Assembly: GCF_020252395.1 (NCBI RefSeq)
Contig: NZ_JADCDB010000020.1
Location: forward strand, 62,001 to 126,000
Direction of reading: 5' to 3'
DNA: 64,000 nucleotides
Origin: Aestuariivirga sp.
GTDB taxonomy: Bacteria; Pseudomonadota; Alphaproteobacteria; Rhizobiales; Aestuariivirgaceae
Numbering within the stretch: the stretch's first letter is position 1; each line of letters begins with the position of its first letter. Below, piece after piece: positions 1 through 8,484 of this stretch. The translations under genes were made by a program, and so were the position numbers. The notes below the pieces were generated by a model. That model was not told where the DNA came from. It made no database searches and saw only the letters and a list, made by a program, of their open reading frames with translations.

Positions 1-368
1 TTGAGCAGCCTGCGGTCACGCGCGCTGATGTCCTGTGCCTTTGCCAGGCGCTCTGCCACCTGCGGGCCACCCCCGCTGAGGACATAGGCTGCGACTGTTG
101 TGGCCGGTGGCGAAGCGGCATGGCCGGACGCGGCTCCGAGGGCCTTGTCGACGCTGCGCAGCAGGCGCTTCTGCTCATCGACGGCGGCAATGCTGCCCTG
201 CGCGGCTGCGTCCTGGAGCAACAGCAGGCGCTCGATGTCGGCTTCGGCCTGGGATCGCGTTTGCGGCTGAGCGGCGGCGGCGGTTCCGCCCGCCTCTTCG
301 CCAGCCCTGACGGGGCCACTTGCCAGCCACGCCGCAATGCAGACGAGGCAGGCGAAGGCATTGCGCAT
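1..368 (-). CDS. motC: MotC, periplasmic motility protein (N-terminal part, cut by window edge)
   Basis: The ATG at 368 shares its A with the motB stop (TGATG), so it is translationally coupled to motB. The 122 visible codons begin with a clear signal peptide (MRNAFACLVCIAAWLASGPV, likely cleavage after the following RA), then an Ala/Glu/Gln-rich stretch, then AAYVLSGGGPQVAERL, which resembles the conserved YVLSGG segment of rhizobial MotC. MotC is a periplasmic protein that in rhizobia works with MotB to gate torque generation in a unidirectional, speed-controlled flagellar motor. The C-terminal half lies beyond the left edge. Identity rests on the position after motB plus this motif, so other secreted motility proteins are not fully excluded. 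Confidence 0.75.
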   Translation of the reverse strand, partial: MRNAFACLVCIAAWLASGPVRAGEEAGGTAAAAQPQTRSQAEADIERLLLLQDAAAQGSIAAVDEQKRLLRSVDKALGAASGHAASPPATTVAAYVLSGGGPQVAERLAKAQDISARDRRLL

Positions 369-1471
369 CACGGCGTCTCTTGCCCGATGAAGATTTCGAT
401 CCGGCGGTTTTCCGGCGCTTGGGGATCCGCCGCGTTCCGCGGCTCGAGATCCGCAACGCCTTCGACGCGGCGGATGCGCTTCCCATCAAGGCCGCCACGC
501 AACAGCATGTAGCGCGCCTGGTTGGCGCGCGCAGTCGAGAGCTGCCAATTGTCGTAGTACTTGTTGCGATAGGGACGCGAGTCCGTGTGGCCGCGGACGA
601 TAATGTTTCCGCGGCGTGACTGGAGGGCGCTGGCGAGGGCCTCCACCAGTTTCAACATCTGGGGTTCCGGTTCGGCGGAGCCAGTCTTGAACATTTCGAA
701 ATCGGCGCTCTCGGTCAGGCTCACCAGCACGCCGCCATTGGTCGACTTAACCTCGACCTGTTTTGACAGCTGCTCCGGCGCCTGTCCGAGGCGGCTTGCG
801 ACCTCCTTCAGCAGCCCGGCAGTCTCGCGGGAAACCGTATTGTCCCTCTCAGCCTCTTCGGTTGTCTGCTTTACGGACTGTGCGGGTTTTCCGGGTTGCT
901 GATCCGATGCAGCACCTTGTGATGCAGGATCATCCTTCGTGATGCCGGCTGCCCCCGCCTTCTCCCAGCTCCGCGGATCGAAAGGGTCGCCCACGCCGGG
1001 GTTACTCGTGTCGGGCTTGAGTGACGGCGCGATCTCGACATCGCTTTCAAGCCCGGCATTGCGAAAATCCGAGCTCGACACCGTCTTCGCCACGCGGTCA
1101 AGCGATTTGGGCGGATTGGCCATCATCTCGGCTTCTTCCTGCGTCTCCTTTTTCGCAGGTGGCGAGCCCTCGGCTGTCTCGCCCGACTTCCGGTTTTGCG
1201 GATTGCGCGTGTCCTTCGTGTCCCTCAGGCTGCGCGAACCCGTCGAGGTGTCAGTCAGCTTGATCGGATTGAAATAGCTGGCCACCTGGGCGCGCGTCTC
1301 TTCGTTGGAGGCGTTGATCAGCCACATCACGAGGAAGAAGGCCATCATCGCCGTCACGAAGTCGGCATAGGCAATCTTCCAGGCGCCCGCCTTCGTTGCG
1401 GCGCCATCATCCACGGCACGGCGGCGCACGATGACGATTTCCGGCTTGTCCGCGTCTCCCCCGCCGCTCAT
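368..1471 (-). CDS. motB: MotB, flagellar motor stator protein
   Basis: 367 residues. The N-terminus has a short cytoplasmic tail and one membrane helix with YADFVTAMMAFFLVMWL; Asp37 is the conserved proton-accepting residue. A long low-complexity periplasmic linker (about 75-210) is typical of rhizobial MotB, which is larger than enteric MotB. The C-terminal OmpA-like peptidoglycan-binding domain (about 235-365) has IIVRGHTDSRPY and ENRRIEIFI. MotB pairs with MotA to form the proton-driven stator. It overlaps the FliH-like gene upstream by 4 bases (start at 1471, upstream stop at 1468) and is coupled to motC downstream. Its partner motA is about 15 kb away at the head of the other flagellar block, so the two stator genes are not adjacent. 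Confidence 0.96.
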   Translation of the reverse strand: MSGGGDADKPEIVIVRRRAVDDGAATKAGAWKIAYADFVTAMMAFFLVMWLINASNEETRAQVASYFNPIKLTDTSTGSRSLRDTKDTRNPQNRKSGETAEGSPPAKKETQEEAEMMANPPKSLDRVAKTVSSSDFRNAGLESDVEIAPSLKPDTSNPGVGDPFDPRSWEKAGAAGITKDDPASQGAASDQQPGKPAQSVKQTTEEAERDNTVSRETAGLLKEVASRLGQAPEQLSKQVEVKSTNGGVLVSLTESADFEMFKTGSAEPEPQMLKLVEALASALQSRRGNIIVRGHTDSRPYRNKYYDNWQLSTARANQARYMLLRGGLDGKRIRRVEGVADLEPRNAADPQAPENRRIEIFIGQETP

Positions 1472-2082
1472 GCCTCATGCTCCGTTACGATGCCGATCCA
1501 GTGCGCAGCGAGAAGTTCGAAGCGCTCCCGCCTCCGGGCAAAGACAAGCTCCACCGCCGCCGCCTCGGTCACCTGCACCGGCAGGCCGCGGCTGCGCAGC
1601 TCGGCATGCAGCACCTCATGCAGATCGATGGGCGCCCTAACGTCGAGCAGCGGTTCGTGCGAGGCGCTGAGCGACTTGCCGACGATACCGGCAAGCTCGG
1701 CGCTTGCCCGCAAGGCCGCTTGCCGGCCGAGGAACGGCCGCAGGATGTCGGCTACAGCACTTTCGATGTCTTCCTGCAATGACCGCAGGCCGGCCGCGAG
1801 TTCGCGTCCAATCCCTGCCGCAAGCTCCGCGCCGAGGCGGGCCGTGAGTTCCTCTTCCCGCCGTGCAGCCTCGCCCTGTTGCGCTGTCAGCTTATCGCCA
1901 GCTTCGGCGAGCGCCTCCTCCAGTTCCTGCAAGCGCCGGGCGCTGCCGCCGTCCGACGGTTCGATCCAGGCGGGGCCGGCAACCATCGCGTCCTCCGCGC
2001 CGATGCCGGAGGTCTCCTCTTCCGCTATCACGGGAGCCGCGGCGCCGCCCGGGTTCCGGAGCCACCGTTCCAGAGGGATCAT
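1468..2082 (-). CDS. FliH-like flagellar export regulator (putative)
   Basis: 204 residues from the ATG at 2082, which overlaps the fliF stop (ATGA); a longer reading from 2112 exists but the overlap favours 2082. The protein starts MIPLERWLRNPGG, has a predicted coiled-coil, Glu/Ala/Arg-rich middle (about 50-110) and a compact C-terminal alpha/beta part ending LVFARRRERFELLAAHWIG. That layout and the position directly after fliF match FliH, the inhibitor and stator-like partner of the export ATPase FliI. Rhizobial FliH is very divergent, so sequence alone gives only moderate support. No other fliH candidate is present, while its would-be partner fliI is at 19114. Confidence 0.6.
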   Translation of the reverse strand: MIPLERWLRNPGGAAAPVIAEEETSGIGAEDAMVAGPAWIEPSDGGSARRLQELEEALAEAGDKLTAQQGEAARREEELTARLGAELAAGIGRELAAGLRSLQEDIESAVADILRPFLGRQAALRASAELAGIVGKSLSASHEPLLDVRAPIDLHEVLHAELRSRGLPVQVTEAAAVELVFARRRERFELLAAHWIGIVTEHEA

Positions 2083-3779
2083 GCCGTGCGTCCCCCGGGC
2101 TCGTTCAGCCACTGCTTCAGGACTTCGACGGCGCGCTCCGGATCGAGCTCGACGATCTTGGCGAGCCTGTCCTTCGGGCTGCTCGCCACTTCGCGCGCCA
2201 GGCTGTCAAGCAGCGGATCCGAGTCGGACCCGCCGAGCTGCGGCAGGGCGAAACTGTCGAGCGCTGCACTTCCGGCTGACATGTCGGCTAGGGGCATTCC
2301 CGCGGGGTCTGCCATGCCGGGAAGTGCGGCAGCGGCGTCCATCCCGGCAAGCGCCGGGCGCTCCGCCACGATGGTGCGCAGCGCGGGCCTCAGTCCGAGT
2401 AGAAGGACGAGAAGGGTGATCAGCACGAGGACCCCGGCATTGATGAGACTGCCGGAGTGGTTCGCGAGCCATGACAGCACGCCTTCTGGCGGTTCCTGCA
2501 CGGCGGCCTCTTCAGGCAGGAAGTCGGTGGCGGTGACGGTAATCGTGTCGCCCCTGGATTCGACGATGCCCGCGGCAGAGATGACGAGATTCTGAAGCTC
2601 GGCGATCCTCGCGGTGACAGCCTCCGGCGTCGGCGAGGCGCCGAGATCCTTGACGAGAATCGCGCGATTCAGGACGACAGCAACCGAGAGCCGGTCGATC
2701 CCGTATCCGTCCGATGTGGTCGAGACGGACCGCGAGTTGATCTCGTAATTGGTGAGCTCCTCCTTGCGGTCTTTCTTCTCGCTCGACTTGTCGCCGGTTG
2801 GGTTCGTGGCCTGCTCGACGGGGATGTTCTGCTCCACCGTCACGCCCGCGGCTCCCTGGGCGTTTTGCGCCTCGCCGCTTTCCTTGATGGTGCGCACCGA
2901 GCGTTCGACGCGGGAATTGGGATCGAACGTCGTCTCGCTGGTCTGCCGCCGGTCGGCGTTGAGCTTTGCATTCACGCTCACGCGGAAGTTCTCCGCGCCG
3001 ACGTAGGGCAGTAGGGTGCGCGCGATCCTCGATTCGATGTCGCCGGAGATGCTGCGCTCCAGGCCGATAAGCTTCTCAGGGGCGGCGGAGACGGAATCGT
3101 CGGAGGATGCGAGAAGCCGTCCGTCGGCGCCCATGATGGTGACATCGTTCGGAGACAGGCCGGGAATTGCCGCCGCGACGAGGTGGCGGATGGCCGCCGC
3201 TGCCCGTTCTCCGGTATCGCCTTCCGCCCTGATGATGACGGATGCTGTGGCCTGATCGTTGCTGCTTCGGAAACTTCCTTCATTGCGTAGGGCGAGGTGC
3301 ACGCGTGTGGCCTTGATGCCGTCGATCAGACGAATAGTCTTCGCCAGCTCGCCCTCCAGCGCCCGAACCTTGGTGACCTGCTGCATGAATGTGGTGAGGC
3401 CGAGCGAACCCAGCTTGTCGAACAGTTCGTAACCTGAACTGTCGCTCCGCGGCAGGCCCTTTTCCGCAAGCAACATGCGCGCCTTTGCTGCATGTCCGTA
3501 GGCGACGAGGACGGCATCGCCAATCGTGTTGACGTCAAAGGGAATGCCCGCGTCCTGAAGGGCCGCGCCCATGCGGGTTACGTCCTGTGGATCGAGACCG
3601 GAGTAGAGCACTTCCTGCTGCGGCCGGCTGAGGAGATAGCCGCTGACGCCCACCAGCAGGAAAACCGTTAGCCCCGTTAGCCCAAGCGCAACGAGGCGCC
3701 GGGTGCCGAGAGCCGCAAGACTGTCCCGCAGCCGCCTGAGAATGTCCAATATGCCGTTCAAGCCAACCTCCGCAGGCAC
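2079..3779 (-). CDS. fliF: FliF, flagellar MS-ring protein
   Basis: 566 residues, the normal FliF length. An N-terminal membrane helix (about 28-48, VALGLTGLTVFLLVGVSGYL) precedes the YscJ/FliF ring-building motif region (LYSGLDPQDVTRMGAALQDA). The middle has the ring domains with FDPNSRVERSVRTIKE. A second helix near 445-470 (SLINAGVLVLITLLVLLLGL) is followed by the short cytoplasmic tail ending VEVLKQWLNEPGG, which docks FliG. FliF forms the membrane base of the basal body and houses the export gate. Here it lies downstream of the flagellins and heads fliF/fliH-like/motB/motC, rather than being next to visNR and flhB as in Sinorhizobium. Confidence 0.97.
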   Translation of the reverse strand: MPAEVGLNGILDILRRLRDSLAALGTRRLVALGLTGLTVFLLVGVSGYLLSRPQQEVLYSGLDPQDVTRMGAALQDAGIPFDVNTIGDAVLVAYGHAAKARMLLAEKGLPRSDSSGYELFDKLGSLGLTTFMQQVTKVRALEGELAKTIRLIDGIKATRVHLALRNEGSFRSSNDQATASVIIRAEGDTGERAAAAIRHLVAAAIPGLSPNDVTIMGADGRLLASSDDSVSAAPEKLIGLERSISGDIESRIARTLLPYVGAENFRVSVNAKLNADRRQTSETTFDPNSRVERSVRTIKESGEAQNAQGAAGVTVEQNIPVEQATNPTGDKSSEKKDRKEELTNYEINSRSVSTTSDGYGIDRLSVAVVLNRAILVKDLGASPTPEAVTARIAELQNLVISAAGIVESRGDTITVTATDFLPEEAAVQEPPEGVLSWLANHSGSLINAGVLVLITLLVLLLGLRPALRTIVAERPALAGMDAAAALPGMADPAGMPLADMSAGSAALDSFALPQLGGSDSDPLLDSLAREVASSPKDRLAKIVELDPERAVEVLKQWLNEPGGRTA

Positions 3780-3840
3780 AGGCCCCCGGCCGGCGCCGCC
3801 TCATTCACCGTCATCCATTCCCGTTCCGCTTCAGGAAAGA

Positions 3841-4767
3841 TCAGCCCTTGAACAGCGAGAGGATGTTCTGGCTGTTCTGGTTGGCGATGCTGAGCGACTG
3901 CACGCCCAGCTGCTGCTGAACCTGGAGTGCCTGAAGCTTCGTCGACTCCTCGTTCATGTCGGCGTCGATCAGAGCCCCGACGCCACGCGTGATGGCATCC
4001 ATCAGCGAGTTCACGAAGTCCTTCTGAAGGTTCACGCGCTGCTTCACGGCGCCGAGATTTGCAGCCGAGTTGGTCATCTTGGAGATGGCGGAGTCGACCC
4101 AGGAGATCATCTGCTCGAGGTCCTGGACGTCATTGTCGCTGTTGTTGAGGGTCGAGATGTCGAGGGTTGCGACGGAATACGCCACCCCGCCGTTGACCGT
4201 CGTATCCGCGGAATCGAGAATGCCGGACTGGTCAGCGGCATCGTAGAGCTTGATGTTCGCCACATCGATCGAGATGGTCCCGATGGCGATTCCCGACGCG
4301 GCCCGCGAGAAAGAGGCGACGATGGTCTTGGTGGCGGTATAGTCGGGGGAGGAGGAATCGACCGAAATCCAGTTTTCGCCGCTGAACACCGAGGTGCTGC
4401 CGATTGAGGTGAGTTGGCGTTGAAGTTCGGTGATTTCCGACTGGATCTTGGAGCGGTCCACGCCCGGCTGGCGCGCGGCGACAAGCTTGTTCTTGATGTC
4501 CTTAACCGCATCGATGGCGCTGTTGACGCCGGTATAGGCGACGTCGATCGTCGCGGAGCCGAGGCCCAGCGCATCCTTCACGGTCGAGAGCGCGCCGTTG
4601 TCGGAGCGCATAGTGGTGGCTATCGACCAGTAGGCCGCATTGTCTTCCGCCTTGCCGACGCGCAAGCCGGTCGAGATGCGGGTTTGCGTCTCGTCGAGTT
4701 TGCGGATTGTCGCCGTCAGATTCTGCAATGCGGTCATTGCAGAGCCATTGGTCAGGATGCTGGCCAT
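3841..4767 (-). CDS. Flagellin 1
   Basis: 308 residues. The N-terminus (MASILTNGSAMTALQNL) and C-terminus (SIANQNSQNILSLFKG) are the conserved D0/D1 coiled-coil ends of flagellin, and the variable middle is very short, as in other rhizobial flagellins. The DMNEEST-LQALQVQQQLG segment near 275 is shared by all three copies. It is secreted by the flagellar type III system and polymerises into the filament. The start at 4767 is preceded by TAGGGACAT, matching the AGGGACA leader before the other two copies. This copy diverges most in the middle (SSPDYTATKT, AASGIAIGT) and ends in KG. Confidence 0.96.
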   Translation of the reverse strand: MASILTNGSAMTALQNLTATIRKLDETQTRISTGLRVGKAEDNAAYWSIATTMRSDNGALSTVKDALGLGSATIDVAYTGVNSAIDAVKDIKNKLVAARQPGVDRSKIQSEITELQRQLTSIGSTSVFSGENWISVDSSSPDYTATKTIVASFSRAASGIAIGTISIDVANIKLYDAADQSGILDSADTTVNGGVAYSVATLDISTLNNSDNDVQDLEQMISWVDSAISKMTNSAANLGAVKQRVNLQKDFVNSLMDAITRGVGALIDADMNEESTKLQALQVQQQLGVQSLSIANQNSQNILSLFKG

Positions 4768-4802
4768 CGCGGATGTCCCTAAGCGGAGTCGATGAGAGAA
4801 AA

Positions 4803-4843
4803 CATTCCGGAACCGGGCCGGCCAGCGGTGGTGGCATCATGCC
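4803..4843 (-). promoter_or_regulatory. Conserved upstream element of flagellin 1
   Basis: A perfect inverted repeat GGCAT-C-ATGCC (4833-4843) and a CATTCCGG box (4803-4810, plus-strand reading) lie 36-76 bases before the start codon. The same palindrome precedes flagellin 2, and the CATTCCGG/TCATGCC pair recurs before flagellin 3 with the identical 34-base offset. It is probably a promoter or activator site. Which regulator binds is not shown by the sequence; FtcR is the obvious candidate. Confidence 0.5.
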
Positions 4844-4954
4844 CAGCTGCCACAGAACGGCAGCCCCGCCATACTTCTCATAATCTGCTTATGGTTAGCG
4901 ATTGGTTAATGGGGTGCACCGCCCGGATCAAGCCACCCGGACGGCGCCGCACAC

Positions 4955-5881
4955 TTAGCCCCTGAACAGAGACAGGATCTGCTGACTGTTCTGGTTGGCG
5001 ATGCTGAGTGACTGAACACCCAGCTGCTGCTGAACCTGCAGGGCCTGCAGCCTCGTGGACTCCTCGTTCATGTCCGCGTCGACCAGCGTGCCGATGCCGC
5101 TGGTGATCGCGTCCATCAGCGAGTTGACGAAGTCCTTCTGCATGTTCGTGCGCTGCTTCACCGCGCCGAGACTGCTCGCCGCCGTGGTCATCTTGCCGAT
5201 GCCGCCATCGACGAAGGAGATCATCTGCTCGAGGTCCTCGAGGTCGTTGTCCGTGTCGGTGACCACGGAAATGTCGAGAGACAGAATCGAGTAGTTGACG
5301 TTCCCGTTCGCCGTCGTGTCCTGCGTGTCGAGAATGCCGGACTGATCATTGGCATCGATCAGTTCGGTCTTCGTGATGTCCAACGAGATCGTTCCAATCG
5401 ACACCTGTCCGCCCGCTCGCGAGAATGACGCGACGATGGTCTTGGTGGCGTTGTAAGTCGCCTGACTCGAGTCGACGGAAAGCCAATTCTCGCCCGAGAA
5501 CACGGACGATTCGGCGATGCTCTTGAGCTGGTTCTGAAGCTCGGCGATTTCCGACTGCACCTTGGCGCGGTCGACTCCCGGCTGGCGCGCGGCGACCAGC
5601 TTGTTCTTGATCTCCTTGGTCACGTCGATCGCCTTGTTTGTGCCTGTATAGGCGACGTCGATGGTGGCAGCGCCGAGGCCCAGCGCATCCTTTACGGTGG
5701 AGAGCGCGCCATTGTCCGACCGCATGGTGGTGGCGATCGACCAGTAGGCGGCGTTGTCTTCGGCCGCCGCCACGCGGAAGCCCGTGGAAATGCGGGCCTG
5801 GGTGATGGAAAGCTGCTTGTTGGTGGAGTTGAGGCTCTGCAACGCCGTCATTGCGGAGGCGTTGGTCATGATGCTGGCCAT
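4955..5881 (-). CDS. Flagellin 2
   Basis: 308 residues from the ATG at 5881 (MASIMTNASAMTALQSL). A 14-residue in-frame upstream extension is rejected because the AAGGGA ribosome site lies 10 bases before this ATG and the start aligns with the other two flagellins. It has conserved N- and C-terminal flagellin domains with a short centre, and ends SIANQNSQQILSLFRG. It is closest to flagellin 3 in the QNQLKSI--SSVFSGENWLSVDS part and to flagellin 1 at the C-terminus. It is a filament subunit in a tandem array of three, each apparently with its own upstream element, so the copies may be expressed at different levels. Confidence 0.96.
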   Translation of the reverse strand: MASIMTNASAMTALQSLNSTNKQLSITQARISTGFRVAAAEDNAAYWSIATTMRSDNGALSTVKDALGLGAATIDVAYTGTNKAIDVTKEIKNKLVAARQPGVDRAKVQSEIAELQNQLKSIAESSVFSGENWLSVDSSQATYNATKTIVASFSRAGGQVSIGTISLDITKTELIDANDQSGILDTQDTTANGNVNYSILSLDISVVTDTDNDLEDLEQMISFVDGGIGKMTTAASSLGAVKQRTNMQKDFVNSLMDAITSGIGTLVDADMNEESTRLQALQVQQQLGVQSLSIANQNSQQILSLFRG

Positions 5882-5953
5882 GAAGCACTTGTCCCTTGGA
5901 ACACGATACTGACGAGGGGACATCCGGAGCTGGGTTCCGGGACGACGGGAAAG

Positions 5954-5964
5954 GGCATGATGCC
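5954..5964 (-). promoter_or_regulatory. Inverted repeat upstream of flagellin 2
   Basis: A perfect 11-base palindrome GGCAT-G-ATGCC lies 73 bases upstream of the flagellin 2 start, matching the GGCAT-C-ATGCC element before flagellin 1. TTCCGG (5935-5940) and CATCCGG (5921-5927) lie between it and the gene, recalling the CATTCCGG box of the other copies, but with different spacing. Confidence 0.45.
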
Positions 5965-6036
5965 TGAGCGGATTTTAGCCGCTTCCGTCACAGCCCGTTA
6001 AGGTAAACGCCCGCGGTTTCCATTCCCTTAAGCCAT

Positions 6037-6075
6037 AAAAAAAAGCGCGGCCGGTGCCGAAGCACGGGCCGCGCT
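6037..6075 (-). terminator. Rho-independent terminator after flagellin 3
   Basis: Read on the minus strand, a 9-bp stem AGCGCGGCC / GGCCGCGCT (outer arms 6067-6075 and 6044-6052) is extended by a GTGC/GCAC inner stem around a four-base loop, and followed by eight T residues (A tract 6037-6044 on the plus strand). It starts about 18 bases after the flagellin 3 stop. This is the clearest intrinsic terminator in the window and makes flagellin 3 the end of its transcript. Confidence 0.9.
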
Positions 6076-6093
6076 GCCGGAGCGGCGAGAGCT

Positions 6094-7017
6094 CTAGCGG
6101 AACAGCGAGAGCACGGTCTGGCTGTTCTGGTTGGCGATGCTGAGCGCCTGGATGCCGAGCTGCTGCTGCACCTGCAGGGCCTGCAGCCTGGTCGACTCCT
6201 CGTTCATGTCGGCATCGACCAGGGCGCCGACGCCCGTGTCGATCGCCGTCATCAGCGCGGACACGAAGTCGGATTGCGTCTTGGTGCGCTGCTTGATCGC
6301 GCCGAGGTTGCTGGCGGCTGTGGTCATCGAGCCGATGGCGCTGTCGACATAGCCGATCATCTGCTCAAGATCCTGAAGGTCGTTGTTTGTGTCCTTGAAT
6401 CCCGAGATGTCGAGATCGGACACTGCGTAGTTCACGTTGCCGTTTGCCGTGGTGTCCTCCTTGTCGAGGATGCCGGACTGGTCGTTGGCGTCATAGAGCT
6501 TGACGCTGCTGACGTCGATGGAGATGGTTCCCACCGCGACGTTGCCGCCGCTGCGGGAGAAGGAAGCGATCATCGTCTTGGTGCCATTGTAGGAGGCAGC
6601 GCCGGAATCGACCGACAGCCAGTTCTCGCCGGAGAACACCGAGGAATCGCCGATGCTCTTCAGCTGGTTCTGCAGTTCCTTGATTTCCGACTGCACCTTG
6701 CCGCGATCGATGCCAGGCTGACGGGCGGCCACGAGCTTGTTCTTGATTTCCTTGGTCACATCGATGGCGCTGTTCATGCCGGTGTAGGCGACATCAATGG
6801 TGGCGGCGCCGAGGCCCAGCGCATCCTTCACGGTCGACAGCGCACCGCGGTCCGACTTCATGGTGGTGGCGATCGACCAGTAGGCGGCGTTGTCCTCGGC
6901 GCTGCTGACGCGGTAGCCGGTGGAAATGCGGTTCTGCGTCTGGCTGAGGTGCTTGTTGGTATTGGTCAGGCTCTGCAACGCAGTCATTGCGGACTGGTTG
7001 GTCATGATGCTGGTCAT
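6094..7017 (-). CDS. Flagellin 3
   Basis: 307 residues from the ATG at 7017 (MTSIMTNQSAMTALQSL), preceded by AAGGGGACATTTTCACCT. A 12-residue upstream extension is less likely because this start aligns with the two other flagellins. It has the usual flagellin D0/D1 ends (SIANQNSQTVLSLFR) with a reduced centre. It is the copy nearest to fliP and the first of the three in transcriptional order, and is followed by a strong terminator, so it is probably a separate, highly expressed unit. Sequence does not tell which copy is the principal filament subunit. Confidence 0.96.
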   Translation of the reverse strand: MTSIMTNQSAMTALQSLTNTNKHLSQTQNRISTGYRVSSAEDNAAYWSIATTMKSDRGALSTVKDALGLGAATIDVAYTGMNSAIDVTKEIKNKLVAARQPGIDRGKVQSEIKELQNQLKSIGDSSVFSGENWLSVDSGAASYNGTKTMIASFSRSGGNVAVGTISIDVSSVKLYDANDQSGILDKEDTTANGNVNYAVSDLDISGFKDTNNDLQDLEQMIGYVDSAIGSMTTAASNLGAIKQRTKTQSDFVSALMTAIDTGVGALVDADMNEESTRLQALQVQQQLGIQALSIANQNSQTVLSLFR

Positions 7018-7058
7018 AGGTGAAAATGTCCCCTTACCCGTGTTCACAAACATGAGAA

Positions 7059-7099
7059 CATTCCGGGGCGGAGCCGGAGGGACGGGATCGCGTCATGCC
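7059..7099 (-). promoter_or_regulatory. Conserved upstream element of flagellin 3
   Basis: CATTCCGG (7059-7066) and TCATGCC (7093-7099) repeat the pair found before flagellin 1 (4803 and 4837) with exactly the same 34-base separation. The second half of the palindrome is intact, the first half is degenerate (GCG instead of GGCA). This is likely promoter or activator DNA for the flagellin 3 gene. Confidence 0.45.
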
Positions 7100-7169
7100 A
7101 GAGGGGGCAGCCCTCCCCGTCAGCCGCGAAACTACGGGAAACTTGCTACTGTGCGGCTAAGGGAAGCGG

Positions 7170-7910
7170 TTAAGGGGTGATGAAGGAATTAACGAGACTT
7201 CCCGCCAGCAAATGCCAGCCGTCGATCAGCACGAAGAACAAGACCTTAAATGGCAGCGAGATGACCGTAGGGGGAAGCATCATCATGCCCATCGACATGG
7301 TGAGCATCGAGACGATCAGGTCGATCACCAGAAACGGAAGGGCAATCAGGAAGCCGATCTCGAAACCCCGCCGCAGTTCCGAGATCATGAAGGCCGGAAC
7401 AAGGATGCGGAGATCGATCTCGCCATCCGCTGATAAGGCAATGTTGCGCTCCCGGGCCATGGACTCGAACAGCGCAAGGTCCTTGTCGCGCACATTCTTG
7501 CTCATGAAATCTCGGAAAGGGCCGGTGATGCGCTGATAGGCTTCGGCCTCGCCGATCTGGCCCGCCATATAGGGATCGAGGCCCTCGGTCTTCGCCTTGT
7601 CGAAGACGGGCGCCATCACGAAGAATGTCAGGAACAAGGCCAGTGACACCATTACGAGATTGGCCGGCGTGCTCTGCAGCCCCAGCCCCGAGCGCAGGAA
7701 CGAGAAGGCGATGACCAGGCGTGTGAAACTGGTGACCATGATCAAGAGGCCAGGCGCGAGCGACAGAACCGTCAGCAGCGCCACATACTGGAGAATGCGG
7801 CCGGCCACGCTGGGATCGCCGGCGGGAATGAGTTTCCCCAGCTCCGCCATCTGGGCGGCCGCGGGGCTGGCAAGAAGCATCAGTGCGATAACGGCGATGA
7901 ACAGTCTCAT
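7170..7910 (-). CDS. fliP: FliP, flagellar export gate protein
   Basis: 246 residues with an N-terminal cleavable signal (MRLFIAVIALMLLASPAAAQ) and four membrane helices, as is normal for FliP. Recognisable segments are PGLLIMVTSFTRLVIAFSFL, LVMVSLALFLTFFVMAPVF and LRRGFEIGFLIALPFLVIDL. FliP builds the export-gate core with FliQ and FliR, neither of which is encoded in this window. The start overlaps the fliL stop by ATGA. It is the last gene of the minus-strand block before the flagellins. Confidence 0.97.
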   Translation of the reverse strand: MRLFIAVIALMLLASPAAAQMAELGKLIPAGDPSVAGRILQYVALLTVLSLAPGLLIMVTSFTRLVIAFSFLRSGLGLQSTPANLVMVSLALFLTFFVMAPVFDKAKTEGLDPYMAGQIGEAEAYQRITGPFRDFMSKNVRDKDLALFESMARERNIALSADGEIDLRILVPAFMISELRRGFEIGFLIALPFLVIDLIVSMLTMSMGMMMLPPTVISLPFKVLFFVLIDGWHLLAGSLVNSFITP

Positions 7911-8470
7911 TCCACCAGCAGCCCATGGATCAGTATCGCGCGGACCTCGCCCTGCGACAGGCTCCGCACCGTTTCGTTCAGGTCGTCGCGCAGGGTCAGC
8001 AGTCCGGATGGTCCCTCGAGCTGGTCGAGCCGCACGGTGCGCAGATAGGCCAGCACTTGCTCTCCCGTCTGCTCGGCCAGAAGCTCAGGACTCCTCTGGC
8101 CCCCGGATTTCGCCAGTATCGAAGCTTCGAGGCGGATCCATTTCCCTTGTGGGGCTGCAAGCGTGGTGAGTACCGGCGGGATCGGAATGATCTTCACATC
8201 GGCATCAAAGGTTTCTTCCCTGGCGTCCTCAGCGCCCGCATCCTCCGCCGGGGCATCTGGCTTTCCTTCCGCTGTCCCTTCGGAGTGGGCCTGTTTTCCA
8301 GTCTCCGCCGCGGGCGTGGTGCTCGCCGGTTTCGCCGTGTCCTTGCCAATGTCCTTGCTGGGTTGCAGCAGCACGCCCACGGCAAAGCCCGTGCCCGCAC
8401 CCATCAGGCTCAGCAGAAGGACGACGATGGCCATCGCCATCAACCCGCTCTTTCCCTCGCTTGCCGCCAT
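7907..8470 (-). CDS. fliL: FliL, basal-body associated protein
   Basis: 187 residues from the ATG at 8470, which has a GAGAGG ribosome site 10 bases upstream; a GTG three codons earlier (8479) is too close to it. One N-terminal membrane helix (about 12-34) is followed by an acidic, Ala/Lys-rich periplasmic linker and the FliL domain (VKIIPIPPVLTTLAAP... to the C-terminal LSQGEVRAILIHGLLVE). FliL surrounds the stator and supports torque under load. It lies between flgH and fliP in the order seen in rhizobia. Confidence 0.88.
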   Translation of the reverse strand: MAASEGKSGLMAMAIVVLLLSLMGAGTGFAVGVLLQPSKDIGKDTAKPASTTPAAETGKQAHSEGTAEGKPDAPAEDAGAEDAREETFDADVKIIPIPPVLTTLAAPQGKWIRLEASILAKSGGQRSPELLAEQTGEQVLAYLRTVRLDQLEGPSGLLTLRDDLNETVRSLSQGEVRAILIHGLLVE

Positions 8471-8484
8471 TGTGTTCACGCCTC

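Noticed and set aside
4918-4944. GC-rich partial inverted repeat after flagellin 2 as a terminator
   Set aside because: The arms (CCCGG...CCGGA region) do not pair over more than four or five bases and no T run follows.
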